Origin: an uncultured Acetatifactor sp.
GTDB lineage: Bacteria; Bacillota; Clostridia; Lachnospirales; Lachnospiraceae
Assembly: GCA_910588225.1 (NCBI GenBank)
Contig: CAJUQT010000038.1
Span: 1-42,181 of the forward strand
DNA length: 42,181 nucleotides
Reading direction: 5' to 3'
The notes beneath the pieces are model-generated. The model was not told where the DNA came from and did not search any database. It saw nothing but the letters and a program-made list of their open reading frames with translations. This document shows positions 1-7,508 of this stretch, piece by piece. The translations under genes were made by a program, and so were the position numbers. How positions within the stretch are numbered: the stretch's first letter is position 1; every line of letters begins with the position of its first letter.

Positions 1-242
1 AATTTTGAACTGATGGCAGAACGAACAAGATATTTGAAAGAAAACCCGAAAGGAATTCAAGCTATGTGTAGTATTATGGAAGAAATGCAAAATGAATCAT
101 TAAAAGAAGGGATACAGGAAGAGAAAAAATGACTGTACTTCGAATGCTGGAAGCGGGAAAATACGTAATGGAAGAAATTGTAAATATTTCTGGACTTTCT
201 CTTGATGAGGTAAACAAATTGAAAGCTGAAAGAACAGTGTAA
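1..242 (+). pseudogene. Rpn-family (PD-(D/E)XK) recombination-promoting nuclease, C-terminal tail, frameshifted
   Basis: The window opens inside a gene. Frame 1 reads a helical, charged tail (RTRYLKENPKGIQAM... ending EEKK) and stops at 130-132. A second frame overlapping it (129-242) continues with TVLRMLEAGKYVMEEI and GLSLDEVNKL. Together these give the usual C-terminus of Rpn/PDDEXK_2 'putative transposase' proteins, where the two segments are one chain. The switch lies at the A6 run 124-129, so one base appears gained or lost there. The catalytic domain is outside the window. This is a decayed or slippage-expressed gene; a sequencing error cannot be excluded. Confidence 0.7.
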
Positions 243-545
243 GTGGATCAATGGGCAGGAATCTAAAAATAGGTTTTGGGCCTATTCAATAAAGTAACGT
301 AAAGGCGTATGGAACAGTAAGATGTAATCCATGTGCCTTTTTTGTGCTCAAAGGAACATGAGCAACAGCATCTTGAATAAGTTTTTTCTCAATATAAAGC
401 TTTTAAGTTGAATGTTAGTCTGACGAATGAAAGCAACTAAGAAAATGTGGTAGCATTCAGTCCAAATCGCTGAAAATGCAATAGAAATTTACTCTGATAT
501 ATGGTATATTTTGAGAGTATATTTTAAGAAAAGAGGAGGCAGACA
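243..545. other. Gap between the Rpn relic and the phospholipase-like gene
   Basis: Apart from the hairpin terminator at 301-343, nothing codes convincingly on either strand. The 3' part is AT-rich and ends with an AGAGGAGG-type ribosome binding site just before 546, so the promoter of the next gene is presumably here. I could not pick a clear -35/-10 pair. Confidence 0.5.
301..343 (+). terminator. Rho-independent terminator after the Rpn-type gene
   Basis: Arms 301-313 and 328-340 pair over 13 positions, with two adjacent G-U wobbles and a 14-nt loop. The right arm runs into a T6 tract ending at 343. It lies about 60 bp after the nuclease tail. Confidence 0.6.
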
Positions 546-1289
546 ATGGCTACCTGGTGCACGCATTTGATGATAGCAGACAGGATAATGGAAGAAGCGG
601 CAGAACTGGACAGGCACGGTTTCTGTGTAGGAAATATTGCGCCTGATTGTAATGTGGAGAATGAAGACCGGACATCTTTTACGCCCTCTCGTGAGATTAC
701 CCATTGGATGAGGGGGGAAAAGAAAGGAATGTCAGATGGTGATGCGTTCTGCGAAGAATATATAATGAAGCGTGGAAGTGAAATTCAATCCAATGAACAG
801 TATGGATTTTTACTGGGCTATTATGCTCATTTAATAACAGATGCGGCGTTTCAGAGATTTATCCGTAATGAAGACAGAGTGAAGGCAGTGTGGGGCAGAA
901 TAAATGCGGATGTGAACCTGAGAGAAAGGGCGGAAGGGTACCCTGAAGACTGGAATTCTGTAAGAAAAGTAATTCCTAAAAATTTGCGCATGAATGAGAT
1001 ATATACCTTGGAAGCAGAGTATCTGGCAAAGAATCCGGACTGTGGATATCTCACAGAGATTGTACCGCTGAAGGAATTCCCTGATTATATTGACTATCTG
1101 CCCCATGGCTGTATCGTACGAAAAATCAGGGTTATGGGACAGATACCCGAAGTTGATGAGAACAGCATACATCCTGTTACCATATCAAGAAAAGAATATG
1201 ATTGGTTTGTAGATGATACGACAGCACTTGTGCTGTGTAAGTTCAGGGAAAAGCAGTTACTGAAAAACGATCATAAAAGAAAACAGTAA
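546..1289 (+). CDS. Zinc-dependent phospholipase C-like protein (putative hydrolase)
   Basis: A 247-aa protein without signal peptide. It begins MATWCTHLMIADRI and carries FCVGNIAPDCN, REITHWM and GYYAHLITDAAF. These His/Asp-rich blocks resemble the zinc-dependent phospholipase C (Zn_dep_PLPC) superfamily, whose metal site is built from spaced His and Asp residues in a helical fold. In clostridial genomes such short cytoplasmic versions are mostly uncharacterised, so the substrate is unknown. AGGAGG sits 7-12 nt before the ATG. It is monocistronic in appearance. The match is motif-level only; 'hypothetical protein' would be the cautious alternative. Confidence 0.55.
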   Translation: MATWCTHLMIADRIMEEAAELDRHGFCVGNIAPDCNVENEDRTSFTPSREITHWMRGEKKGMSDGDAFCEEYIMKRGSEIQSNEQYGFLLGYYAHLITDAAFQRFIRNEDRVKAVWGRINADVNLRERAEGYPEDWNSVRKVIPKNLRMNEIYTLEAEYLAKNPDCGYLTEIVPLKEFPDYIDYLPHGCIVRKIRVMGQIPEVDENSIHPVTISRKEYDWFVDDTTALVLCKFREKQLLKNDHKRKQ

Positions 1290-1336
1290 GGGTAAACGCA
1301 AACAGAACAGGGATATATTAACACAGGAGGTCATCT

Positions 1337-1541
1337 ATGCGTTTTGCAATTATTTCAGATATACACGGAAATTTTCCGGCATTAACCGCTGTATTGGAAG
1401 ATGCTGAAAGAAATTATATCGCGTTTTCTGCGTTTTGCCGAAAAATATGCAGAAGAAACAGGGGATAACGAAAGACCTTTTTCCATATCCACCTGGGAAG
1501 GGGCGTATAAAGCCTGGGAAAACAGGATTCATAGTCTGTGA
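1337..1541 (+). pseudogene. Metallophosphoesterase (calcineurin-like) with large internal deletion
   Basis: AGGAGG at 1325-1330 precedes an ATG at 1337 that opens MRFAIISDIHGNFPAL, the D-x-H metal-binding motif of calcineurin-like phosphoesterases (YfcE/ApaH type). This frame stops at 1466-1468. From about 1401 another frame continues (FAEKYAEETG ... STWEGAYKAWENRI) to a TGA at 1541, matching a C-terminal helix of such proteins. The middle, about 150 or more residues with the other metal ligands, is missing. I read this as one gene collapsed by deletion plus frameshift near 1400. No activity is expected. Confidence 0.65.
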
Positions 1542-1599
1542 AGCCTGTCGGTAAAGGGGCAGAAGGAGACGGGAAACGAAAACTGGAAAGGAAAGAGTG

Positions 1600-2178
1600 A
1601 TGCATCACGACATAATGTATGAGCCGGCAGATATTATTATATATGTACCGGGAAAAGGGATTGTATTAAGAGAAAAATCTGTCATGGCATTTCAGAAAAA
1701 TGATGGTAAAATTGTGGCCTTTGGAACGGAGGCAGCACAGCTGGCGGGAAAAGGGATGGACAATATAGTGGTGATGTCTCCTCTGCGCCAGGGACGGATT
1801 GAAGATTTTGCAGTAGCGGCACAGCTGTTTTCTATGTTAATTACAAAGGCGCTTGGGAAAAAGCCGATTCTAAAACAGACAATGGTCATATGTGTACCCA
1901 CAGCGATAACACCTGTGGAAAAGAAAGTCATAGAAGATGTGATGAAATATGCGGGGGCAGGTGAAGTGATGATTTCAGAGGAACCGGCAGAGAAATTTGT
2001 ACAGGAATCTTATGAAAAATTTCCAGGAGAATGCAGGAAGGTTAAATTGATTGTGGGAATAACAAAGGATGAGCCGGAGCGTTATGTGGAAGAGGCTTTG
2101 AAAAGGATTCTGACATATGCCGGACAGGAGCAGATTTCACAGGAGAGGGTGTGTGAACTGCTTCAGAAATTGCTTTAA
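1600..2178 (+). CDS. MreB/Mbl-like actin-family protein, half length
   Basis: A 192-aa protein; an adjacent GTG at 1597 is an alternative start. Residues 5-130 follow the MreB fold: IIIYVPGKGIVLREKSV (phosphate-1 region, shifted), a conserved GTEAAQLAGK segment, PLRQGRIEDF, and VICVPTAITPVEKK followed by an AGAGEVMISEEPAE stretch. Canonical MreB is about 335 aa. Here the chain ends in a short unrelated helical tail (RILTYAGQEQISQERV) and lacks subdomains IIA/IIB, including the second phosphate and adenosine motifs. The usual DxGT nucleotide motif at the extreme N-terminus is also not visible. It may be an intact small paralogue that caps or modulates MreB, or a truncated gene. It has its own GGAAAGGA ribosome site. 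Confidence 0.6.
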   Translation: MHHDIMYEPADIIIYVPGKGIVLREKSVMAFQKNDGKIVAFGTEAAQLAGKGMDNIVVMSPLRQGRIEDFAVAAQLFSMLITKALGKKPILKQTMVICVPTAITPVEKKVIEDVMKYAGAGEVMISEEPAEKFVQESYEKFPGECRKVKLIVGITKDEPERYVEEALKRILTYAGQEQISQERVCELLQKLL

Positions 2179-2261
2179 TTAAAAAGGAAATTGTATTGTC
2201 ATATAGAGGAACAGATTTGAAAGGATGCCGAAATCATTCTGAAAAGGAAAGGATAACGTAA

Positions 2262-2756
2262 ATGGATGAGAAGCTGAGGAATATGACCTCTATCTACATA
2301 ACAAAAGGGGATAAAATGTTGCTGCTTTTCCGGCAGGGCGGCAGAGTGGTGAGCGATACATGGGTGGGATCCGCAGGAGGCCATTTTGAAGAGAGTGAAC
2401 TAAACGATCCGAAAGCCTGTGTATTGCGGGAGCTGAAAGAAGAACTTGGAATAGAGGAAACTGCTGTCAGGAATCTGGCGTTGCGATATATTACTTTACG
2501 GAGGACAAAGGGAGAAATCCGGCAGAATTATTACTTTTTTGCAGAGGCGGGCAATGAAGTGGAAGAGCGCATTGTATCAACGGAGGGGATATGCAGGTGG
2601 TTTGCATATACAGAATTGCCGGCATTGGAGATGCCATATACCGCTAAACTTGTCATAGAACATTATTTGGAGATTGGACGAAATACGAATGAGATGTATG
2701 TAGGCGTGGCTGACGGGAAACGGGTTGTTTTTACAGAGCTGACCCAATATTTATGA
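2262..2756 (+). CDS. NUDIX hydrolase
   Basis: A 164-aa cytoplasmic protein of the NUDIX superfamily, which hydrolyses nucleoside diphosphates linked to another moiety. The Nudix box is visible as GGHFEESELNDPKACVLREL followed by KEELGI, giving G...E...RELxEELG with one residue more than the canonical spacing. That places it with the '8-oxo-dGTP diphosphatase-like' annotation group, but the real substrate cannot be told. AAAGGA lies before the ATG. Its last bases overlap the upstream extension of the next reading frame, but that gene most likely starts further down and has its own promoter. Confidence 0.85.
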   Translation: MDEKLRNMTSIYITKGDKMLLLFRQGGRVVSDTWVGSAGGHFEESELNDPKACVLRELKEELGIEETAVRNLALRYITLRRTKGEIRQNYYFFAEAGNEVEERIVSTEGICRWFAYTELPALEMPYTAKLVIEHYLEIGRNTNEMYVGVADGKRVVFTELTQYL

Positions 2757-2765
2757 GAAAAAATC

Positions 2766-2796
2766 TTGACTTTGACACGGTGTCATCCTTTATACT
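2766..2796 (+). promoter_or_regulatory. MerR-type promoter with 19-bp spacer and dyad operator
   Basis: The -35 TTGACT (2766-2771) and -10 TATACT (2791-2796) are separated by 19 bp instead of 17. Between them lies a perfect 11-bp palindrome, GACACGGTGTC (2774-2784). An over-long spacer with a dyad inside is the hallmark of MerR-family promoters, where the regulator untwists the DNA. It sits just ahead of the MerR gene, implying autoregulation. Confidence 0.75.
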
Positions 2797-2824
2797 GACA
2801 GGCAAAGGAAAGGAGCGCAAGCCC

Positions 2825-3817
2825 ATGGAAAATCTCACTATCAGCCAGGTTTCCCGGATGTATGACGTTACCCCGAGGATGCTGCGGCATTACGAAAAGC
2901 TGGGTCTGATCGAGGCCAGACATTGTGAAGAGTATGCTTACCGGATGTACGATGAGAGGGCCGTCCGGCGCCTGCAGCAGATCATTATACTGAGAAAGCT
3001 GCGGCTTCCCCTGAAAGAAATAGCCATTCTCCTGGAAGATACCTGGCAGAGCGAATCCCTGCGGCTGTTACAGGGCAGGCTGGCGGAGCTTGACGATGAA
3101 ATTGATGCCCTCACGCTTATCCGCAGGCTCTTAAAGCAGCTGTCGGAACGTCTGAGCGAAAGCCGGAAGCGGCAGCTCCATTTTGACCTGCTGGAGGATG
3201 CGACGCTGTTGGAGATTGCAGGTACGCTGGCCTTTCCCAAAACCACCATAAAGGAGAATACAAGTATGGAAGAATTGAACAAAGCTGGAGAAGTTCTGAA
3301 CAAGACACTGCCGGTCAGGCTCCTGCGTCTGCCGCCCTTTACCGTGGCAGCCTATCAGTTCATCGGAGAGAATCCGGAGGAAACGGCAGGGGATGTGGTA
3401 ACCAGATTTGTGCAGGAGAGCGGACTGTATGAAAAAAAGCCGGATGCCAGAATGTTCGGCTTCAACCATCCCAATCCGGGCATTCTGGAGAATGACGTCT
3501 ATGGCTACGAGATCTGGGTCACGATTCCGGAGGATATGGAAGTGAAGGCGCCTTTGGAGAAAAAGAAATTCCCGGGCGGGCTGTATGCGGTGCTGACTAT
3601 TCGTTTTCCGGAATTTCAATTCTGGGAGAAGCTGAGCAGGTGGGCCGACGAAAGCCCGGACTTCCAGCCGGATTACAGTGAGCTGGGGCTGGAAATTATG
3701 GGCGGCTGCCTGGAGGAGCATCTGAATGGGGTATATGATGCTCATAACGGAGGGAAGGAAAACGGCATCCCCGGACAGCTGGATCTGATGCTGCCGGTGA
3801 AGCCCAGAGTAAAGTAA
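2825..3817 (+). CDS. MerR-family transcriptional regulator with GyrI-like effector-binding domain
   Basis: A 330-aa regulator. Residues about 3-70 form the MerR winged helix (LTISQVSRMYDVTPRMLRHY, then EKLGLIEA and YRMYDE), followed by a long coiled coil (about 75-125). The C-terminal half from about 155 resembles AraC_E_bind/GyrI-like domains (VRLLRLPPFTVAAYQ, YGYEIWVTIPE, KKFPGGLYAVL) that bind drug-like or hydrophobic small molecules in BmrR-type proteins. The frame is open back to 2753, but the ATG at 2825 is preferred: it has AAGGAG 9-14 nt upstream, and the MerR-type promoter lies between the two. No efflux pump follows, so only autoregulation can be inferred. Confidence 0.88.
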   Translation: MENLTISQVSRMYDVTPRMLRHYEKLGLIEARHCEEYAYRMYDERAVRRLQQIIILRKLRLPLKEIAILLEDTWQSESLRLLQGRLAELDDEIDALTLIRRLLKQLSERLSESRKRQLHFDLLEDATLLEIAGTLAFPKTTIKENTSMEELNKAGEVLNKTLPVRLLRLPPFTVAAYQFIGENPEETAGDVVTRFVQESGLYEKKPDARMFGFNHPNPGILENDVYGYEIWVTIPEDMEVKAPLEKKKFPGGLYAVLTIRFPEFQFWEKLSRWADESPDFQPDYSELGLEIMGGCLEEHLNGVYDAHNGGKENGIPGQLDLMLPVKPRVK

Positions 3818-3847
3818 AGTCCTCGCCGCGATAATGGCTTTAAAGGT

Positions 3848-3891
3848 CACAGGCACCGTGGAGACTGCGCATGGTGTCTGTGGCTTTTTTT
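3848..3891 (+). terminator. Rho-independent terminator of the merR-type gene
   Basis: Arms 3848-3857 and 3873-3882 pair over 10 bp (one G-U), followed by a T7 run. It is about 30 bp after the regulator's stop codon. Confidence 0.85.
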
Positions 3892-3919
3892 GCATTTAAA
3901 AGCCGCAGACATCAGCTTA

Positions 3920-3948
3920 TTGTAATTTACAGAAAGACTGTGTATAAT
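3920..3948 (+). promoter_or_regulatory. Sigma-A-type promoter TTGTAA-17-TATAAT
   Basis: A consensus-spaced promoter with a perfect -10, directly after the merR terminator. It drives only debris now (a HAD tail and perhaps the lipoprotein at 4440). Its 29 bp closely match the promoter on the minus strand at 39277-39305 (five differences). Confidence 0.6.
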
Positions 3949-4056
3949 GAATGTGAAATAAAGAAGCGGTATATTTACTTTTGAGTGAATTCAGCTCATA
4001 TGGAAAAGAGGAAGGGAAAATGCTGAAACCTGCGGAGGCAGATAAAGAACTGAGGC

Positions 4057-4419
4057 TTGAATTGTCTCCTGACCAGTCATATAGAAAATGTGCAGGCGTG
4101 CCGGCAGTATATTCCTTTCTGGAAAATGTGGAAAAGGTATCCTGGGCAGGAATTATACAGACCGGAATATTTTTGCGAAATCATGCCCCGCAGAGCAACA
4201 AAAGCGGAAGACATTCAGAAGCTGAAGGAAATGTGGAATTGTGATAAGATAGTTTCCTTTGGGGATGCGATCAATGATATTCCCATGTTTGAGATTTCTG
4301 ATGAGTGTTATGCGGTTGAGAATGCGGTACCGGAACTCAAAAAGGCGGCCACTGCCGTGGTGGACAGCAATGAGAGAGACGGCGTTGCAAAATGGTTGTG
4401 GGAGAATGCTGCCATCTGA
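4057..4419 (+). pseudogene. HAD-superfamily (Cof-type) phosphatase, C-terminal fragment
   Basis: From about residue 35 the frame reads like the end of a Cof/YbiV-type HAD hydrolase: EYFCEIMPRRATKAEDIQKL, then IVSFGDAINDIPMFE, the motif IV GDxxND that binds Mg2+, then CYAVENAVPELK. Full-length members have about 250-280 aa. The N-terminal DxD nucleophile, motif II and cap domain are missing. Upstream bases 3981-4100 are open in a second frame, but I recognise no HAD sequence there. No ribosome site fits. This is a remnant left after deletion. Confidence 0.7.
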
Positions 4420-4439
4420 GTGGCAGGGGAGAAGTATCA

Positions 4440-5978
4440 ATGTGGAGAGAAGGATTTTCGGTGTATAGGATACCTGTTCTGATTGCGGGAACGGTTATAT
4501 TGGGTTTGACCGGCTGTGGGAAGACTCAGACACCGCCTGTGGAAGAACGTTTGGAGGTATCCGGTGTCGGAACAGAACCCGAGAATGTGGATGAGAGTGT
4601 GGAGAAAAGCACGGGTGAGAGTATAGAGGAAAGTACTGATGAGGCGATGCAGGAGAGCCGTCAGAATAATATGGAATCTTCGGATCCGGAGAGCGTAGAG
4701 GAGGATACAGAGAAGGATTCTGCAGAAGAAGCAGCTTCTCTGACCGTACCTCAGCTGCCGGAATGGGGAGAGACCCTTGCAGACTTTGTGCCGGAAGGCT
4801 GGAAGCTTCTGGACAGTGGGGAGCTGGACTTTAACGGGGATGAAATTCCTGATTATGTGGGGGTGCTGGAAGCAGGTGCGGTGGATACAGGAGAGTATGC
4901 CATGCTTCCGGACTGTCCCAGGATTCTTTTTGCCATAGCAAGTGCAGAATCAGGGCGGTACCGTCTGGACTTTCAGGATATCAATCTGATAAGGACGAGA
5001 AATGAAGGCGGTGTATTCGGCGATCCTTATCTGCCTCTGGAAGCGGAGGGAACTTCTTTTATCACACATACTTACGGCGGAAGTGCATGGAGATGGGCGG
5101 AGGACAGAACCTATACCTATCGGGACGGGATCTGGTATCTGGCGTTGTCGGAGGATACTTACGGGTATGGTCCATATGTGACATCATATACGAAAGATGA
5201 CTGGGAGAGCGGTGTGGGCATCCGCAAAAGGAGAAGCGATGCTTTTGAGGATATAGAGAGAGGGATGGAGGAAAGTGCTTTTACCGAAGCAGAGGAGTAT
5301 GAACTTGTCTATGAGGTCATGCTGAATGAAGCTCCTACGCTGAAGCAGGCGGGACAGTGCTGGTGGCTGGCGCCGGACAGAGTGACAGATTGGGAGGTAA
5401 AGTCTGTTGAACTGGCGGAGAATGTGGAGATTCCGGCGAGTGCAATTCTATTTCCCAATGAAGCACATCTGAGAAATTATTGTGATGAAAATCGTGTACT
5501 CTATACTTTTTCTGATACAGATACCGGGAAATACTATATTGCCATGTACCTTATAAAGGAGAAATTATTGTCTGTTGCGGCGGAATCAGATACGGTGTTG
5601 GATGACGCAACATTTTATGAAGGGAAAATTTATTTTTCCTCGGAAATTGTGGAGCAGGTTGTTTACGGCACGATGCAGGACGGAAAAGAACAGCTGACAG
5701 AAGAAGAGGACACAGTGGGAATCCGGCTGAACCGGGTAAATCCGGACGGTACGGAGCGTGAGACAATATTTGAATATCGATACCGAGAGGAGGAATCAGG
5801 GATCAGGAGGGAAAGGGTTCCCTATCTTGCTCTGATATATGAGGCAGGCGGGGACGAGATTGTGGCGGAAGTATATGTGGGAGATGAACCGCATCTGTTT
5901 TACCGTATGAAAATTGACGGAAGTAAACTGCAATTCATTGGACAGGTGCCTGCTGTGGATACCAGCCTTGAAAATTGA
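4440..5978 (+). CDS. Predicted lipoprotein with acidic linker and FG-GAP/VCBS-like segment
   Basis: A 512-aa secreted protein. Residues 10-26 form a lipoprotein signal (hydrophobic run ending LTGC; C26 is the lipidation site). A Glu/Ser-rich unstructured linker follows (about 35-95). The globular part starts near residue 105 with LLDSGELDFNGDEIPDYVG, a DxNxDxxxD calcium-binding-like loop as in FG-GAP/VCBS repeats. The rest matches nothing I recognise. The ATG at 4440 is chosen over an in-frame 4392 start because it follows GGGGAGA and makes the signal peptide N-terminal. It lies next to a HAD relic with no functional link. It is probably an anchored extracellular protein of unknown role. Confidence 0.7.
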   Translation: MWREGFSVYRIPVLIAGTVILGLTGCGKTQTPPVEERLEVSGVGTEPENVDESVEKSTGESIEESTDEAMQESRQNNMESSDPESVEEDTEKDSAEEAASLTVPQLPEWGETLADFVPEGWKLLDSGELDFNGDEIPDYVGVLEAGAVDTGEYAMLPDCPRILFAIASAESGRYRLDFQDINLIRTRNEGGVFGDPYLPLEAEGTSFITHTYGGSAWRWAEDRTYTYRDGIWYLALSEDTYGYGPYVTSYTKDDWESGVGIRKRRSDAFEDIERGMEESAFTEAEEYELVYEVMLNEAPTLKQAGQCWWLAPDRVTDWEVKSVELAENVEIPASAILFPNEAHLRNYCDENRVLYTFSDTDTGKYYIAMYLIKEKLLSVAAESDTVLDDATFYEGKIYFSSEIVEQVVYGTMQDGKEQLTEEEDTVGIRLNRVNPDGTERETIFEYRYREEESGIRRERVPYLALIYEAGGDEIVAEVYVGDEPHLFYRMKIDGSKLQFIGQVPAVDTSLEN

Positions 5979-6189
5979 TTGCAGGTTTTTCTGTTTTATG
6001 CTAATATATCATTTGAAATGCAGTTTATATAAGTACATGTATAATTTTTTGAAATATATATAGTGTATAGCGTTTGCGACGGCATTGAAATAAAAGGTGT
6101 GAATTTTGGATTCGTTTTTTATAAAAGGAGCTGTGGGAGCGCTTTCTTAAAAAGAAAGATAATTTACGGAAAGAGAGACAGGTGGGAAT

Positions 6190-7056
6190 ATGGGTGAATA
6201 TATAATTTGTATGGATGCCTCCGGAGATATTCTAAGAGAAGCGGCAGAAGAAAACGGGATAGCTTTTGTGCCGATGGAATATTCTCTGGGAGAAGAAATG
6301 CGTACTTCTCACGGCTGCGAGGAGGAAGCTGTTCTGAAAATGTTTTATGACGGACAGAGAAATGGGGATTTGACGAAAACTTCTCAGATTTCTCCTTTTA
6401 TGTATGAGGACTATTTTCGGAAACTTCTGGAGGATGGAAAATCGGTGCTGTATTTCTGCCTGTCAAGCGGTTTATCGGCTACTTATGAAAGCGCCACGCT
6501 GGCGGCGAAGAACCTGAAGGAGACGTATCCGGATCTGGATATTGTGCCGGTGGATACGCTGGCGGCTACGGGAGGAATCGGAATCCTGGTGGAAAATGCC
6601 ATAGAGAATCGGAAAAAAGGGATGAGCCTCCGGGAGAATTATGATGCCGTAAGGCAGCTGATACCCAGGCTGCGCCATTTCTTTATGGTGCAGGATCTCA
6701 TGTATCTGAAGAGGGGAGGACGGGTAGGGGCCGCCACCGCTATTGTGGGTTCCGCGCTGAATATCAGACCCATGCTGAAGATTGATGAGATGGGAAAGCT
6801 GGTGACAGTAGACAAAAAGCGCGGCAATAAAGCGGCTATGCTGTCTTTATTTGCATATTTTCAGGAAAATTACAATCCGGAATTATGCAGGGTCATCTAT
6901 ATCTGTGATGGGGATACACCGGAACTTGCGGAAAATCTGGCGGAAAAAGTAAGAGAAGCAGCTCCCGACGCAGTAATCAGGCGGACAATGCTGTCACCTA
7001 TTATCGGCGCACATACTGGGCCGGGTATGTTGTCCATGATATTGATTGGAAAGTAA
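6190..7056 (+). CDS. DegV family protein (fatty-acid-binding, FakB-like)
   Basis: A 288-aa cytoplasmic DegV protein. The family binds a fatty acid between two domains; FakB members present it to the kinase FakA. Visible signatures are TKTSQISPFMYEDYF (the T-S-Q ligand-contact motif), FCLSSGLSATYESA, MYLKRGGRVGAATA, LNIRPML and the C-terminal IIGAHTGPGML. A GGTGGGA box precedes the ATG. No fakA lies nearby. A second DegV protein is at 35357. The two differ clearly in sequence, so they are old paralogues and not a recent duplication. Confidence 0.9.
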   Translation: MGEYIICMDASGDILREAAEENGIAFVPMEYSLGEEMRTSHGCEEEAVLKMFYDGQRNGDLTKTSQISPFMYEDYFRKLLEDGKSVLYFCLSSGLSATYESATLAAKNLKETYPDLDIVPVDTLAATGGIGILVENAIENRKKGMSLRENYDAVRQLIPRLRHFFMVQDLMYLKRGGRVGAATAIVGSALNIRPMLKIDEMGKLVTVDKKRGNKAAMLSLFAYFQENYNPELCRVIYICDGDTPELAENLAEKVREAAPDAVIRRTMLSPIIGAHTGPGMLSMILIGK

Positions 7057-7111
7057 TTAATTGTATGGGACTAAATGGCCAATGACGAAAGAGGAAGCAT
7101 CTGCTATAATA

Positions 7112-7120
7112 GGATGAAAG
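7112..7120 (+). promoter_or_regulatory. Extended -10 promoter of the HTH/PIN pair
   Basis: TGCTATAAT gives an extended -10 (TG-n-TATAAT), 57 bp before the HTH gene. No good -35 is present, as is normal for extended -10 promoters. Confidence 0.5.
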
Positions 7121-7176
7121 GATTGTGAAATAATAGACGGGATTTCAGAGTAGGAGCCAGGGAGAGGAAAAGGTGT

Positions 7177-7506
7177 ATGCTGTCAGAATACAGGTATCAG
7201 ATCATTGACCCGCTGGAGACGGGCTGGCGTCTGGCGCAGCTGATCAGACAGAAGGGATATTCGGTAAAGGATATTCAGAAGCTGCTGCAGCTGTCCTGTC
7301 CGCAGCCGGTATACCGTTGGATAAAGGGGCAGATACTGCCTTCAGTGAACCATTTATATAATCTGGCAGGAATATTGGACGTGCCAATGGGACAGCTGCT
7401 GGTTCCGGCATCAGAGTCCTCCTGTTTCATTGCATTTGAGAGGGAATTCTCACGTCAGAAGAGAATGTATGCGTACTATCTGCATTGGCGGGAGAAAGCG
7501 GCATAG
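7177..7506 (+). CDS. XRE-like helix-turn-helix protein
   Basis: A 109-aa protein. Residues about 16-65 form a Cro/CI-type five-helix HTH: LAQLIRQKGYSVKDIQKLL (helices 1-2), QPVYRWIKG (recognition region), LPSVNHLYNLAGILDVPM (helices 4-5). A short basic helical tail follows. GGAGAGGAAAAGG precedes the ATG. The next gene begins two bases after the stop, so the two are co-transcribed and probably translationally coupled. The pairing with a PIN-like nuclease resembles regulator-nuclease modules, with this protein as the likely autorepressor or partner. That role is inferred. Confidence 0.8.
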   Translation: MLSEYRYQIIDPLETGWRLAQLIRQKGYSVKDIQKLLQLSCPQPVYRWIKGQILPSVNHLYNLAGILDVPMGQLLVPASESSCFIAFEREFSRQKRMYAYYLHWREKAA

Positions 7507-7508
7507 AC

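Noticed and set aside
3131..3895. A 254-codon minus-strand open frame opposite the MerR gene
   Set aside because: It is low-complexity, rich in Gln, His and Leu, and lies across a well-supported regulator and its terminator.
6134..6147. cre-like sequence TGGGAGCGCTTTCT before the first DegV gene
   Set aside because: At least three mismatches to the CcpA consensus, including a broken dyad; not distinguishable from chance.
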